NCBI RefSeq assembly: GCF_000321415.2
Contig: NC_019902.2
Span: 3,872,501 to 3,936,500 of the forward strand
Direction of reading: 5' to 3'
Origin: Thioalkalivibrio nitratireducens DSM 14787
Lineage (GTDB): Bacteria > Pseudomonadota > Gammaproteobacteria > Ectothiorhodospirales > Ectothiorhodospiraceae
DNA: 64,000 bases
This document shows positions 8,474-16,572 of the stretch, one piece after another. The position numbers and the translations under genes were made by a program. Under the pieces are notes generated by a model. The model made no database searches. It was not told the origin of the DNA and worked only from the letters and a program-made list of their open reading frames with translations. Positions within the stretch are counted from its first letter, which is position 1; each line of letters starts with the position of its first letter.

Positions 8474-9349
8474 TTGTCACTCGTCAGCCTGGGACCCAGC
8501 GATGAAGGCCTCCCGTTGCGCAGCCCCCTCGAACGCCCCGAGGGAGCACGCAAGCGGCTGCGGCTGCTCAGCTTCAACGCTCAGGTCGGCATCCATTTCT
8601 CGCGACCGCACCACTACCTGACGCACAGCTGGAAACACCTGCTGCCCTTCGATGGGCGCATGACCAATCTCGACCGCGTCGCCCGGTTCATCTCGGCGTT
8701 CGACGTGGTCGGGCTGCAGGAGATGGATGCTGGCAGCCTGCGCAGCAGCTACGTCGACCTGACGGCGTACCTGTCGGAACGCGCCGGTTTCCCGCATGCC
8801 TATACGCGCGTGAACCGGGATCTCGGCACCTTTGCGAAACACGCGATGGGCCTGCTGACGCGCACCGAACCCGACCGGGTGGAAATGCACCGCCTTCCCG
8901 GTCCGATCCCGGGGCGCGGCGCGATCGAGGCGCGGTTCGGGCTCGAGAACGGCGAATCGCTGGTGCTGGTTCTGGTCCACCTGGCGCTGGGGCGGCGCGC
9001 CCGGCGTTCGCAACTCGACTACATCGCCGAACGCATCGCTCACGAGCCCCACGCGGTCGTGATGGGCGACTTCAACTGCCATCCCGAGAGCCGGGAATTG
9101 AAGCAGCTGGTGGCCCGCACCGGCCTGCTCGACCCGATGCCCTGTGCCGCCACCTATCCGTCCTGGGATCCGCAACGGGTATTCGACCATATCCTGTTGA
9201 CCCCCGATCTCAGCGTCAGCGACATGCGCGTGTATGACGTACAGCTGTCGGACCACCTGCCGGTCGGGATCGAGATCGAGCTGCCGGGGGCCGGACGCAT
9301 CATCGACGCCGATCAGGGCCACCCCCGCGTCGCGGCCACCAGCGCCTAG
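8474..9349 (+). CDS. endonuclease/exonuclease/phosphatase (EEP) family protein
   Basis: A 291-residue protein with the EEP fold. LRLLSFNAQVG holds the metal-site Asn, VVGLQEMD the metal-ligand Glu, VVMGDFNCHP the catalytic Asp-x-Asn, and SDHLPVGIEIEL the terminal Asp-His pair. Members cleave phosphodiesters in nucleic acids, lipids or signalling molecules, and the substrate is not predictable here. The start is TTG at 8474, chosen because GGAGG stands six bases before it (8463-8467). Pseudomonas has a related gene after dsbA. No signal peptide is seen. Confidence 0.85.
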   Translation: MSLVSLGPSDEGLPLRSPLERPEGARKRLRLLSFNAQVGIHFSRPHHYLTHSWKHLLPFDGRMTNLDRVARFISAFDVVGLQEMDAGSLRSSYVDLTAYLSERAGFPHAYTRVNRDLGTFAKHAMGLLTRTEPDRVEMHRLPGPIPGRGAIEARFGLENGESLVLVLVHLALGRRARRSQLDYIAERIAHEPHAVVMGDFNCHPESRELKQLVARTGLLDPMPCAATYPSWDPQRVFDHILLTPDLSVSDMRVYDVQLSDHLPVGIEIELPGAGRIIDADQGHPRVAATSA

Positions 9350-9458
9350 TCGGGCCGGATTCGAGGGCCCGGCGCAGGCCGATCTGGCACGTGCACGGAG
9401 CGGCCCTGCCGGGTACACGTTCTGCGGCGCCCAGCCGCGGGCGTTCCCGAAGTCCCCG

Positions 9459-9594
9459 GGGGTGCACCCCAGAAAGTTAGGAAAAAGTCCTAGGTCTATT
9501 CTCGAGCAATTCCTACAGCGCCAGGGACGGGGAACCTCCATGCTTGAGTCGCGCACTTCACCAGAGAAGTGAAGTGCCAACCGGTGTACACCGG
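9459..9594. repeat. group of four short palindromes
   Basis: GGGGTGCACCCC (9459-9470) is a perfect 12-bp palindrome. TAGGA/TCCTA with a five-base spacer lies at about 9479-9493. GCACTTCAC (9553-9561) pairs with GTGAAGTGC (9569-9577), a perfect 9-bp inverted repeat. CCGGTGTACACCGG (9581-9594) is a perfect 14-bp palindrome. None is followed by a T run, so operator sites or ends of a lost element are more likely than terminators. They sit just beyond the truncated end of the receiver-domain fragment. Confidence 0.5.
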
Positions 9595-9655
9595 CGTGCC
9601 ACGGCAAGCCGCGCATCGGTTCCCGACTACCCAACCTGGAGGAACACCCCGATGT

Positions 9656-9817
9656 CACCACGTCGAACCGTTGCTTCGGTGCCCTGGCCACCGCCTCGCT
9701 GCCGTTGGCAGCGAGCACAACCTCGGCACCGTTCGCCTCGAGCACTGCCCGCATCAAGTGTCGGTTGATCCGGTGGTCGTCCACCGCCAGGATGCGCAGC
9801 CCCGCGAGACGCTCCAT
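9656..9817 (-). pseudogene. truncated response-regulator receiver domain fragment
   Basis: About 54 codons match the start of a receiver (REC) domain, as found in hybrid histidine kinases: MERLAGLRILAVDDHRINRH, with the acidic pair of the active site, then LEANGAEVVLAANGSEAV and FDVV. Homology stops at 9656 exactly where the phospho-acceptor Asp (usually FDVVLMDxxMP) should follow, and unrelated sequence continues. Upstream (to about 9934) the frame is open but has no recognisable kinase sequence. This is best read as the remains of a sensor kinase or regulator gene. The flanking stretch to 10132 holds no other gene I can support. Confidence 0.6.
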
Positions 9818-10132
9818 GCGATCCGCCACGGCCGGGATCGCCAGGGTATCGGGCGCAAGCAGCGCAGCGAACAGCCCCAGCGGCAACATCCCCGCCAGCT
9901 GGATCCGTGTAGCGGTGGATGTGCCATCTCTCATGAATGTGCCCTGGCGCGCATCGACCCGGTGGCCTTCGCGGAGCAGGAGTCGTCTCGGGGTATCTCT
10001 CGGTGGCGTCGTCGCCCGCACAGGGCGCACGATCCCGGCACGTACGCCGCGGCCCAGGCTGGCCGCGGGTCGTGATCGGACCTGGCTTCACGGTACCATG
10101 GGCCATTCATCCTCCTCGGGAGAATCCTTGTA

Positions 10133-11029
10133 ATGACGGCAAGCAGCGGCGTGCGCCCGGTGATTTTCGGAGAGGTGCTGTTCGACAGTTTCCCGGACGG
10201 CAGCAACGTGCTCGGCGGCGCCCCGTTCAACGTCGCCTGGAACCTGCAACGGCTCGGCGCCGAGCCGTTGTTCGTCGGTGCAGTCGGCACCGACGAACTG
10301 GGCGAACGCGTGTGCGCGGCCATGGCCAGCGCAGGACTCGATCTGCGCGGGCTGCAAATCGTGCCCTACGCACCGACCGGACGCGTGCAGGTCACGCTGG
10401 AGGTCGGTGAGCCCTGTTACGACATCCTGCCGAACCAGGCCTACGACCGTGTCGATCCCGGCTCGCTGGCGGCATTCCTCACACAACCGCTGCCGATGCT
10501 CTACCACGGCAGCCTCGCGCTGCGCGCCGAACCGAGCCGCTCGGCCTGCAACTTGCTGGCCGGGCGCGCCGACCGCCGTTTCGTCGACGTGAACCTGCGC
10601 CCTCCATGGTACCAGGCGGACTCGGTGCTGGAGATGCTTCGCGGTGCCGACTACGTCAAGCTTAATCGCGACGAGCTCCGCGAACTGACGCGTGGCACGA
10701 ACGATGGGAACCGGGTCCGGGATCTAATCGAACGCGCGGAGATTCGCGAGGCGGTAGTCCTGACGTCCGGATCCGAGGGGGCGGGCATCCATACCAACGC
10801 CGGTGACCGGTTCGACGCTGGCGCGCCTGCGGTCACCGATCTGCGTGACCCGGTGGGTGCCGGCGATGCCTTCGCCAGCGTGACCATCCTCGGCATCCTC
10901 GAGGCGTGGCCGTGGGAGACCACGCTGGCACGGGCGCTCGATTTCGCCGCCCGCGTCTGCACGCTGCAGGGTGCAACCACGACCGACCCCTCGTTCTACG
11001 CCGCCGCACGGGTGGGCTGGGCCGACTAG
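10133..11029 (+). CDS. PfkB family carbohydrate kinase (fructokinase-like)
   Basis: A 298-residue ribokinase/PfkB-type sugar kinase. The N-terminal family signature is GGAPFNVAWNLQRLG (about residues 29-43). The C-terminal signature with the catalytic Asp is DPVGAGDAFAS (about residues 240-250), preceded by the ATP-site segment. Fructokinases of this branch phosphorylate fructose at C6, and in haloalkaliphiles sucrose metabolism is one likely context, but no sucrose genes are seen. It is convergent with the amidotransferase gene downstream. Substrate assignment is tentative. Confidence 0.85.
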   Translation: MTASSGVRPVIFGEVLFDSFPDGSNVLGGAPFNVAWNLQRLGAEPLFVGAVGTDELGERVCAAMASAGLDLRGLQIVPYAPTGRVQVTLEVGEPCYDILPNQAYDRVDPGSLAAFLTQPLPMLYHGSLALRAEPSRSACNLLAGRADRRFVDVNLRPPWYQADSVLEMLRGADYVKLNRDELRELTRGTNDGNRVRDLIERAEIREAVVLTSGSEGAGIHTNAGDRFDAGAPAVTDLRDPVGAGDAFASVTILGILEAWPWETTLARALDFAARVCTLQGATTTDPSFYAAARVGWAD

Positions 11030-11075
11030 CAGCCGACCCTGCCGGCAGTGCCGTTGCGGGACGACAGGCGTGGTG

Positions 11076-13094
11076 TCACGGGCGCCAGCCGAGGGCTTCG
11101 GCCTTGCGGCGGGCCATGCGCGGGATGTCGGCGGCGACGAAGTGCTCGTGCAGCACCTGGACGCTGATCATGTGGTTGATCACCGCGTCGAGCTGAACCT
11201 GGGTCGCCACCGGGGTGTCCTCGGCCTCATGTAGCTCGAACAGGCGTGCCACACCCTCCGGATCCAGCAGCCCGGCCGCCTCGATCGCTTCCGTCGACAG
11301 GTACTGATCCGCCAGCGCCTTCATCGCCGCCCATTTCTTCGGGTCGGTATGCGCCGGCGGGGCCATGAACGCGAACTTCTCGCGCTCGTAGAGCACCCGC
11401 GGCAGCAGACCCTTCATCGCCTCGCGCAGCACGTATTTCTCGGTACGGCCCTTGATGCGCATCGACGGCGGCAGCTGCGCCGCGAATTCGGCCAGGTGAT
11501 GGTCGAGAAACGGCGGGCGGGCCTCCATCGAGTTGGCCATGTCGACCCGGTCGCCGCCCCAGGTCAGGATCTGCCCCTCGAGCATGGTCTTGATCCAGAC
11601 GTACTGGGCCTTGTCGAGGGGATGCCGGCCTTCGAGCATTTCCGCATCGAGCGCGCCGGCGATCGCGGCGCCGGGCGCGTAGCCGGCGAGCGCTGCGCGC
11701 CGCCCCGGAGCCAGCAGCCCCGGAACGTGATCGGCGGCGGCCAGCCAGGGCTGCAGGCAGGACGGGGTGAACCCGACCAGCCGGGTCAGCGCCGGGTCGT
11801 CGAGTTCGTTCTCGGCCAGCATCGCGCCGCTGAACAGCTTGTTGCTCTCGGCCAGGAGCTGTTCCCAGGACGCGCGTTCCGCCGGCGGCAGGGTGTCGAG
11901 CCCGTGCAGGAACATGTCGCGCCGGAACGCCGGATAACCGGCGAACAGCTCGTCCGAGCCCTCGCCGGTGACCACGACCTTGTAACCCGCCTCGTTCACG
12001 TGCCGGCTCATCAGCAGCTTCGCGACACCCAGCGTGTTGTAGATGGATCGCTCCGTGTGCCACAGCGTCTCGACCAGGTTGTCGTACAGGTGGTCGGCCT
12101 GCAGGGTCATGATGTCCTGGTCCGCTCCTACGCTCTCGGCCATCTCGCGAGCGATCGCGGTCTCGTCGTAGGCGACGTCGTCGAAGCCGATGGTGAACGC
12201 CTTGACCGGGCTCTGCTGACTGGCTGCCGCCAGCCCGAGCGTGATGCAGGAGTCGATCCCGCCGGACAGATAACAGGCGACCGGGACATCGGCCTCGAGC
12301 CGCAGCTGCACCGCCTCCATCAGATGCTCGCGTACGCCCTCGATCCAGTATTCCTCGTCGGTGTCGTCGTGCTCCGGGCGCTCGGCAGCCAGCGGGAAGT
12401 CCATGTCCCAGTACTTCTCCTGACGCACTTTCAGCTTCCCGTGGGCGCGTTCGACGATCACCATGTGGCCGGGCTTCACCTGGTGTACGCCCTCGAACGC
12501 GGTGGTCCCAGGCACGATGGTCTGCATCAACTGGTGGAACAGCCCGGTGTCCGAGAATCGGCGCGGCACATCCGGGTGTGCGAACAGCACCTTCAGCTCC
12601 GAGCCGAACACGAACGCGCCGTTCGCCTCGGTGAAATACAGCGGCTTGACGCCGAAGCGGTCGCGGATCAGCACCAGCCGGTCGTGCTCGCGGTCGTACA
12701 GCGAGATCGCGAACTCGCCGCGGAAGTGCGGGATCGCATCCTCCAGCCCCACGCGCCGGTAGAGATGCATCACCATTTCCGAATCGCTCTTGGTGCGGAA
12801 CTGGACGCCGCGCAGCGTCAGGTCGGCACGGATGCGCTTGTAGTCGTACAGCTCGCCGTTGACCGCGGTCATGATGCTGTTGTCGGGCATCACGAACGGC
12901 TGGCGGCCCCGGTTCTCGTCGAGGTCGATGATCGACAGCCGGGCATGAGAAAAGCCGACGCCGCGATCCTGCTGCACCCGATAGCCGAAGCCGTCGGGGC
13001 CGCGGTGGTACTGGATCGCGGCCATCGCGACCAGCGTTTCGGGATCAACCCGGCGCTCCGGGTCGGCATGAAAGATTCCTGCGATGCCACACAT
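11076..13094 (-). CDS. AsnB-type glutamine amidotransferase (asparagine synthase family), putative carboxamide-forming enzyme
   Basis: A 672-residue class II glutamine amidotransferase. Cys2 (MCGIAG) is the glutaminase nucleophile, and RGPDG and NGELYD complete that site. The synthetase half has the ATP pyrophosphatase loop SGGIDS (near residue 270) and GEGSDELFAGY. It is about 120 residues longer than E. coli AsnB. Family chemistry is ATP-dependent conversion of a carboxylate to an amide with glutamine nitrogen. AsnB relatives also amidate other substrates, for example AsnO in N-acetylglutaminylglutamine amide synthesis. Last gene of a minus-strand cluster with a carbamoyltransferase, carbamoylase and amidase, so the substrate may be an N-carbamoyl amino acid rather than aspartate. 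AGGAGA stands before the ATG. Confidence 0.85.
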   Translation of the reverse strand: MCGIAGIFHADPERRVDPETLVAMAAIQYHRGPDGFGYRVQQDRGVGFSHARLSIIDLDENRGRQPFVMPDNSIMTAVNGELYDYKRIRADLTLRGVQFRTKSDSEMVMHLYRRVGLEDAIPHFRGEFAISLYDREHDRLVLIRDRFGVKPLYFTEANGAFVFGSELKVLFAHPDVPRRFSDTGLFHQLMQTIVPGTTAFEGVHQVKPGHMVIVERAHGKLKVRQEKYWDMDFPLAAERPEHDDTDEEYWIEGVREHLMEAVQLRLEADVPVACYLSGGIDSCITLGLAAASQQSPVKAFTIGFDDVAYDETAIAREMAESVGADQDIMTLQADHLYDNLVETLWHTERSIYNTLGVAKLLMSRHVNEAGYKVVVTGEGSDELFAGYPAFRRDMFLHGLDTLPPAERASWEQLLAESNKLFSGAMLAENELDDPALTRLVGFTPSCLQPWLAAADHVPGLLAPGRRAALAGYAPGAAIAGALDAEMLEGRHPLDKAQYVWIKTMLEGQILTWGGDRVDMANSMEARPPFLDHHLAEFAAQLPPSMRIKGRTEKYVLREAMKGLLPRVLYEREKFAFMAPPAHTDPKKWAAMKALADQYLSTEAIEAAGLLDPEGVARLFELHEAEDTPVATQVQLDAVINHMISVQVLHEHFVAADIPRMARRKAEALGWRP

Positions 13095-13327
13095 AGGCTG
13101 TCTCCTGAAGTTTTGGGGTGGTTCAGCCGCAGCGCGTCACGAATCGTCAGCAGCGCGCGGTTGCCCCGATCGGGTTCTCATCGCGGGCGTACGGGCGAAT
13201 GGCGTCGGTCCGGCACCGGGTGTCGTCAGCAGGGATGTTGCCGGCAAGCCTGCAAAGGTGCATTCACGGCGTCCCGCTGCCGCGGCCGACGCCATCCCAT
13301 CTGCCCCCGAGTCTCCCACGGCCCCTG

Positions 13328-14404
13328 TCACTGTTCCGGGGTGTCCATCACGGCGCTGATCCGGCGCACCACCGAGGTCAGCAGCGCCATACGCACGAAC
13401 ACCGCGCCGCGGGCCTGGGCGAAGTACCAGTTGTGCGGGGTATCATCGAGATCGGTGGCGAGCTCGTCCCCGCGCGCCAGCGGGTGCAGAATGATCGCAC
13501 CCGGTTTCAGCGGCGAGTTCCGGGTCAAGTGCAGGCCGGTGCCCAACGATTCGAAAGTGTCGCCGACCCAGGCGATTGCGTTGATGTACACCACGTCGAG
13601 TTCCGGCAGCACCGGGTCGAGTTGGTCCACCACGCGCAGCACCAGCCCCGCGGCCTCGAGTTCCTCGCGCTGGCCGGAGTCGAAATTCTCGTGCTCTCGG
13701 GAGATGATCACAACCTCGCGGATCGCCTCCGGGAACCGGCCGAGCATCAGCAACAGGCTGCGCACCGTGCGCATGCGCGAGGGCACGCCAATGATGCCGA
13801 CCCGGATTCGCGCCTGCAGGTCGACATGCCCCTGGAACAGTTCCGGTCGCCACTTCGCCAGCGTGTACACGTCGGCCAGCGCTTGGGTCGGATGCTCGTC
13901 GATGCCGTTACCGGCGTTCACGATCGGGATGCGGAGCCCCTCGAGCATCTGGTAGACCGCCTGATCCTCGCTGCTGCGCAACACGATGACGTCGCCGTAA
14001 TTATTGAACATCTCGGCGATGTCGACCAGCGACTCGCCCTTGGCCATGCCGGTGCTTTTCGGGTCGGTGATCGACATGATCGCGCCGCCCAGCCGGTGCC
14101 AGGCGCTCTCGAACGAGAGCCGCGTGCGCGTGGACGGTTCGTAGAAGGCGCTGATCAGGATCTTGCCCGTCAGCGGCAGATGCATCAGCGCCGGTGTCGC
14201 CTCGTACTGCGCAGCCAGCCGGAACAGCTGGATCAGCGTCGCACGGTCGAACTGCCGGCTGGACACCACGTGCCGGGCCGCGATCTCGAGCAGGGGCTCG
14301 GGGTCTTCCGGCAGCGCATCGACCAACGCCTTCGGCCGCTCGATGCCGGCAGTGCCGTCCTTCGGTTGCAGCGGACGCTGCAGCTGTTCTTCCAGGTGGG
14401 TCAC
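13328..14404 (-). CDS. aspartate transcarbamoylase homologue with altered substrate pocket
   Basis: A 358-residue protein aligning along its length with PyrB. Carbamoyl-phosphate residues are kept: STRTR at 91-95, an AKGES loop with Lys122, and HPTQ at 171-174. The aspartate side is changed. Where E. coli ATCase has TRVQ (Arg229, Gln231) this protein has NAIA at 275-278, and HPLPR becomes HPLAR at 307-311. The Arg corresponding to E. coli Arg167 (MRTVRSL) remains. It should carbamoylate an alpha-amino group, but of a substrate lacking the second carboxylate. The start is GTG 14404, with GAGAGG upstream. A 124-base gap separates it from the isochorismatase gene. Automatic annotation would call it pyrB; I think that is wrong. 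Confidence 0.85.
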   Translation of the reverse strand: MTHLEEQLQRPLQPKDGTAGIERPKALVDALPEDPEPLLEIAARHVVSSRQFDRATLIQLFRLAAQYEATPALMHLPLTGKILISAFYEPSTRTRLSFESAWHRLGGAIMSITDPKSTGMAKGESLVDIAEMFNNYGDVIVLRSSEDQAVYQMLEGLRIPIVNAGNGIDEHPTQALADVYTLAKWRPELFQGHVDLQARIRVGIIGVPSRMRTVRSLLLMLGRFPEAIREVVIISREHENFDSGQREELEAAGLVLRVVDQLDPVLPELDVVYINAIAWVGDTFESLGTGLHLTRNSPLKPGAIILHPLARGDELATDLDDTPHNWYFAQARGAVFVRMALLTSVVRRISAVMDTPEQ

Positions 14405-14528
14405 GCGGGGCCTCTCGTGCTGTCTGGACGGAAACGGTCGTGGTGCCCGCGGGCTTCGGGCCGGGATCGGCCCGGCGGGCCCGCCCGGGCTGACGGACCG
14501 GCAGGCATCGTGCTTGCGCGTGTGCTGC

Positions 14529-15266
14529 TCACGAGGCCTGCCGTGCTCGGTTGATCTCCGCGATCGCCTCGGCAGCACTCATCACCCGCGCATACCGGTC
14601 CCGGATGGTGGTGATGGTCGCCTGCTGCAGTTCCGGCGTCACCGTGGTACAGCCGTCCTCGATCAGGGTCACGTAGAACCCCAGGTCGCAGGCGTCGCGT
14701 ACCGCGGTGGAGACACACTCGTTGGTGTAGACCCCGACCATGAACAGCGAGCTGATGTCGAGATTGCGCAGCAGGTAGTGCAGGTTGGTGGAATTGAAGA
14801 CGCCGCTGGCGGTCTTGTTCAGCAAGATTTCGTCACCGACCGGGGCCACCAACTCGACGAACTCGGCTTCCTTCGAGCCGGGCGCGGCATGCAGGTTCAG
14901 CCGCTTGTGCCCCGGGCTGCGGTCCCGCCCGTCACGTGTCATCGACTGGATCCGGGTATGGATCACCTCGAGCCCCCGTGCCCGGAACGCATCCTGGAGC
15001 TTACGTACGTTCGGCAGCACCTCGGTCTCGAGCTTGTGGAAGTAGTACTCCTGTGCCGCCAGCGGAACCCCCGAGGCAGCGGCATCGGCGAACACGCCGT
15101 GCCCGCGAGCGGCATCGAGGTACTGCAGGTCGATGCACAACAGTGCGACATGGTGGCGCGCAAGCTCCTCGCGCAGCAGGCGGGTCGAGATCAGGCTGCC
15201 GCGGTACTGATCGCGCAGTGGATCGAGTGCGTCGAAATCGGTGATCCTGGTGATCTTGTCGGTCAT
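14529..15266 (-). CDS. isochorismatase-family cysteine hydrolase (putative amidase)
   Basis: A 245-residue protein with the catalytic triad of the cysteine-hydrolase branch: Asp in ALLCIDLQYLD (about residue 45), Lys in LLNKTASGVF (about residue 150) and Cys in GVYTNECVSTAVRDACDLGF (about residue 182). Enzymes of this branch hydrolyse amides such as N-carbamoylsarcosine, nicotinamide or biuret. Twelve bases separate it from the carbamoylase gene upstream, so the two are co-transcribed. In this cluster it could remove a terminal amide or a carbamoyl group. The exact substrate is unknown. Confidence 0.85.
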   Translation of the reverse strand: MTDKITRITDFDALDPLRDQYRGSLISTRLLREELARHHVALLCIDLQYLDAARGHGVFADAAASGVPLAAQEYYFHKLETEVLPNVRKLQDAFRARGLEVIHTRIQSMTRDGRDRSPGHKRLNLHAAPGSKEAEFVELVAPVGDEILLNKTASGVFNSTNLHYLLRNLDISSLFMVGVYTNECVSTAVRDACDLGFYVTLIEDGCTTVTPELQQATITTIRDRYARVMSAAEAIAEINRARQAS

Positions 15267-15278
15267 GGGATCCTCCCG

Positions 15279-16520
15279 TCAGTCTCGAGCCGCCAGCGCC
15301 AGCACGCTGCGCAGCATCAGGTTAGCGCCGGCCTCGATGTCTTCCCAGTTCGTCCACTCGCCCGCGGAATGACTGCGGCCCTCGATACTGGGTACGAAAA
15401 TCATCCCGGTGCGCGCGACCGAAGTCATGCTCTGAGCATCATGGGCCGCCCCGCTGGCCATGCACAGGTACGACTGCCCCATCGCCTCCGCCTCGCGGCT
15501 GATCAGTTCGACCAACCCCGGATCACATTTCGCCGGCGGAATCTCGGAGAGCACGTCGAACTCGAACATCAGGTCGCGGCGGCGCGCAATACTGGAGAGC
15601 GTCCGCCGGCAGGCATCCGACAGCGCCTTCAGTACCCGGTCGTCGGTGTCGCGAACCTCCAGCGAGAAGGTCGCGAGGCCGGGAATCGTGTTCGCGGCGC
15701 CCGGTTTCAGCTCCACCCGCCCGATGGTCGCCCGACTGTTCGGACCGCCGTGCTCCTCGAGGATGCGGTGGATCTCGCCGCCGAATTCGGCCAGACCCTG
15801 GAACGCGTCGATGCGCATGTCCATCGGCGTGGTGCCGGCATGGTTGGCCTGGCCCTTCAGGCGCACCTCCCACTTGAACAGGCCGGTGATCGCCTCAACC
15901 ACGCCAATGCCGATCCGCCGCCGGTCCAACACCGGTCCCTGCTCGATGTGCAGTTCGAGGAATGCGTGGATGCTGTTCGGGTCGCGGCGAGCGCCCAGCG
16001 CCTCGTTCGCGTCCAGGCCCCAGCCGGCCATGGCATCCACCAGCGTGGTCCCCTCGAGATCCCGGGCCCCGTGGATCCGTTCCGGTGTCAGCTGCCCGGC
16101 CATCGCCTGGGATCCGAACAGCCCCCCGAATCGCCCCTCCTCGTCGGTGAAGTCGATGACCTCGAGAGGGAAACGCAGCGGGATGGCGCGTTCCTTCACC
16201 GTACGCAGGACCTCGAGCCCGACCAGCACCCCGAGCGCCCCGTCCAGCGGTCCACCGCCGGGCACGGTGTCCAGATGGGATCCCATCACTACCGCCGGGC
16301 GCTCACCATCGAACTCCAGCCGTCCATGAAGGTTTGCTGCACCATCCTGATGGACTTCGAGGCCGGCCACCGCGAGGCGTTGCCGGAACCAGTCCCGGCC
16401 CTGCCGATCGCACTCGGTGAACGCACGGCGATTGAGGCCGAATTCCGTGTCGCGGCCGACTTGTGCCAGATCCATCACGTCCTGCCGCAGCCGCTCCATG
16501 TTCACTCGTATTTCGGACAT
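15279..16520 (-). CDS. M20-family N-carbamoyl-L-amino-acid hydrolase / allantoate amidohydrolase
   Basis: A 413-residue zinc hydrolase of the hydantoinase/carbamoylase branch of M20. Metal and catalytic motifs are visible: GSHLDTVPGGGPLDGALGVL, DFTDEEGRFGG, LELHIEQGPVL, the dimer-domain GQANHAGTTPM, and GAAHDAQ near the end. Such enzymes split N-carbamoyl-L-amino acids to amino acid, CO2 and ammonia, or open allantoate. No allantoin genes are near, whereas a carbamoyltransferase is in the same cluster, so an N-carbamoyl amino acid is the favoured substrate. It lies 52 bases after the MarR gene. Confidence 0.88.
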   Translation of the reverse strand: MSEIRVNMERLRQDVMDLAQVGRDTEFGLNRRAFTECDRQGRDWFRQRLAVAGLEVHQDGAANLHGRLEFDGERPAVVMGSHLDTVPGGGPLDGALGVLVGLEVLRTVKERAIPLRFPLEVIDFTDEEGRFGGLFGSQAMAGQLTPERIHGARDLEGTTLVDAMAGWGLDANEALGARRDPNSIHAFLELHIEQGPVLDRRRIGIGVVEAITGLFKWEVRLKGQANHAGTTPMDMRIDAFQGLAEFGGEIHRILEEHGGPNSRATIGRVELKPGAANTIPGLATFSLEVRDTDDRVLKALSDACRRTLSSIARRRDLMFEFDVLSEIPPAKCDPGLVELISREAEAMGQSYLCMASGAAHDAQSMTSVARTGMIFVPSIEGRSHSAGEWTNWEDIEAGANLMLRSVLALAARD

Positions 16521-16572
16521 CGTGATTCCCGTTTACGGATTTCTGAACCGGCGGCGTACTGCGTTCGGCGAG

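Noticed and set aside
13328-14404. Naming this gene pyrB
   Set aside because: Substrate-binding residues differ from ATCase and the cluster is not a pyrimidine operon; see findings.
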